This document shows, in pieces, positions 5,394 through 5,941 of a DNA stretch of 5,941 nt. A program made the position numbers and the translations under genes. The number at the start of each line of letters is the position of its first letter. The stretch's first letter is position 1. The notes under the pieces are model-generated. The model did no database searches and was not told the DNA's origin. It was given only the letters and a program-made list of their open reading frames with translations. This DNA comes from DASVBJ01 sp036375895 (lineage in GTDB: Bacteria; Actinomycetota; Actinomycetes; JACCUZ01), in contig DASVBJ010000343.1 in the NCBI GenBank assembly GCA_036375895.1, positions 1 through 5,941 on the forward strand. Reading direction: 5' to 3'.

Positions 5394-5941
5394 TCAGGAC
5401 CGAGCCCGCACACACCAGGCTGACGCGGCGACCTCGAAAGGCGCCGACGGCAGGAGCTGCGCACACCGGGCTCGCAGGTCCTCACGCTGCGCCTCGGTCA
5501 GCTGGGTGACGTGGGCACCTGCCGGTCCCACTCCCAGCGTGAAGGGCTCCCACCAGTCGTCGAACGTCGCGAAGCGAACCCGGACGGTCAGCGTGCTCGG
5601 CTCGATGCCCCGCAGGCCGGCCCTGTCGCACAGCTCGACCAGGTGACCCTCCCGGGCGCCCGCGAGCTCGGACTCGTCACGCGCCGCCGGGTCGATGTCG
5701 TGCACGGCGCGCCAAAACGTCGCCAGCGGGCCGGAGCCTCCGGCGTGGTCCCAGACGCAGGCGGCCACGAGGCCGTCGGGTCGCGTGACCCGCGCCATCT
5801 CCCGCAGCCCCGACACGGGGTCGGTCATGAAGTGCACGACCAGCTGGGCGAAGGCAAGGTCGAAGCGGTCGTCCGGGAAGGGCAGATCCTCGGCCGTACC
5901 GGTCCGTACCTCGACGGCAGGGAAGCGCGCACGGATCGCTG
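5394..5941 (-). CDS. Class I SAM-dependent methyltransferase, N-terminus outside window
   Basis: This is the C-terminal 181 residues of a soluble Rossmann-fold methyltransferase of the Methyltransf_11 / UbiE-like type. The reading frame runs without a stop to the right edge, so the GTG at 5837 is an internal valine and not a start; the glycine-rich motif I that binds SAM lies beyond the window. The visible part starts in the region after strand 2, with GTAEDLPFPDDRFD (14-27 of the fragment, the acidic SAM adenine loop) and strand 4 LAFAQLVVHFM (28-38), then the helix REMARVTRPDG and strand 5 LVAACVWD. The tail carries FDDWWEPFTLGVGPAG and ends in a final strand FEVAASAWCVRARS, both of which look typical for this family in actinobacteria. 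The methyl acceptor (small molecule likely) is not identifiable. It reads toward the secreted-protein gene on the same strand, but 207 bases and a palindrome separate them, so one operon is unlikely. Confidence 0.92.
   Translation of the reverse strand, partial: AIRARFPAVEVRTGTAEDLPFPDDRFDLAFAQLVVHFMTDPVSGLREMARVTRPDGLVAACVWDHAGGSGPLATFWRAVHDIDPAARDESELAGAREGHLVELCDRAGLRGIEPSTLTVRVRFATFDDWWEPFTLGVGPAGAHVTQLTEAQREDLRARCAQLLPSAPFEVAASAWCVRARS

Noticed and set aside
3618..5423. A 601-codon open frame on the plus strand opposite the secreted protein gene
   Set aside because: It is the antisense shadow of a gene with strong GC third-position bias. The translation is low-complexity Arg/Val/Gly/His-rich sequence with no domain, while the minus strand shows a signal peptide, four Asp boxes and a ribosome binding site.
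4204..5466. A 420-codon minus-strand frame overlapping the secreted protein gene in another phase
   Set aside because: The translation is almost entirely Arg, Gly, Pro and Ala, typical of a frame-shifted GC-rich gene, and it runs through the intergenic palindromes.
5835..5837. GTG as the start of the methyltransferase
   Set aside because: The frame stays open for another 34 codons to the window edge and encodes the recognisable GTAEDLPFPDDRFD region; starting at 5837 would remove half of the SAM-binding fold.
1..5941. A defence system, biosynthetic cluster, mobile element or other new multi-gene system
   Set aside because: No nuclease, helicase, transposase, integrase, toxin-antitoxin, synthase or repeat array is visible. 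The genes are common single enzymes with even composition throughout and no boundary repeats.

Overview
The window is uniformly high-GC with dense coding, GC-ending codons and tiny intergenic gaps, which suggests a chromosomal segment of an actinobacterium. This rests on composition, the style of the protein families and apparent leaderless promoters; there is no rRNA or other direct taxonomic marker. I see no tRNA or rRNA gene, CRISPR array, insertion sequence, integrase, attachment site or phage gene.

Layout: five genes read rightward (1-3506) and two read leftward (3525-5941). From the left: the 3' part of a medium-chain NAD(P)-dependent quinone oxidoreductase/alcohol dehydrogenase (1-825, 5' end outside the window); a beta-hydroxyacid dehydrogenase-type NAD(P) oxidoreductase (890-1777) joined by a 4-base GTGA overlap to an AHSA1/SRPBCC-fold protein (1774-2223); a 249-residue GNAT-like acetyltransferase with a distinctive C-terminal half (2276-3025); and a compact canonical GNAT acetyltransferase (3075-3506). 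Eighteen bases further on, the convergent strand holds a secreted, four-Asp-box, sialidase-fold protein of 553 residues (3525-5186). After a 207-base spacer rich in palindromes comes a class I SAM-dependent methyltransferase (5394-5941), whose N-terminus lies beyond the right edge.

Control signals: three of the rightward genes (starts at 890, 2276 and 3075) have no ribosome binding site. Each has an AT-richer, -10-like hexamer ending 5-7 bases before its ATG, as expected for leaderless transcripts. By contrast, the secreted protein has a strong GGAGG ribosome binding site, which also fixes its start. Short inverted or direct repeats sit near the -35 position of the putative leaderless promoters. 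A three-armed palindrome that can form either of two alternative hairpins follows the methyltransferase.

Working together: only the dehydrogenase/AHSA1 pair looks co-translated. The other genes look like independent small accessory enzymes (two reductases, two acetyltransferases, a methyltransferase) beside one exported beta-propeller. I found no convincing evidence of a new multi-gene system. The most worthwhile leads are the Asp-box protein of unknown substrate, the altered active-site loop of the dehydrogenase, the leaderless promoter set and the alternative-hairpin spacer.
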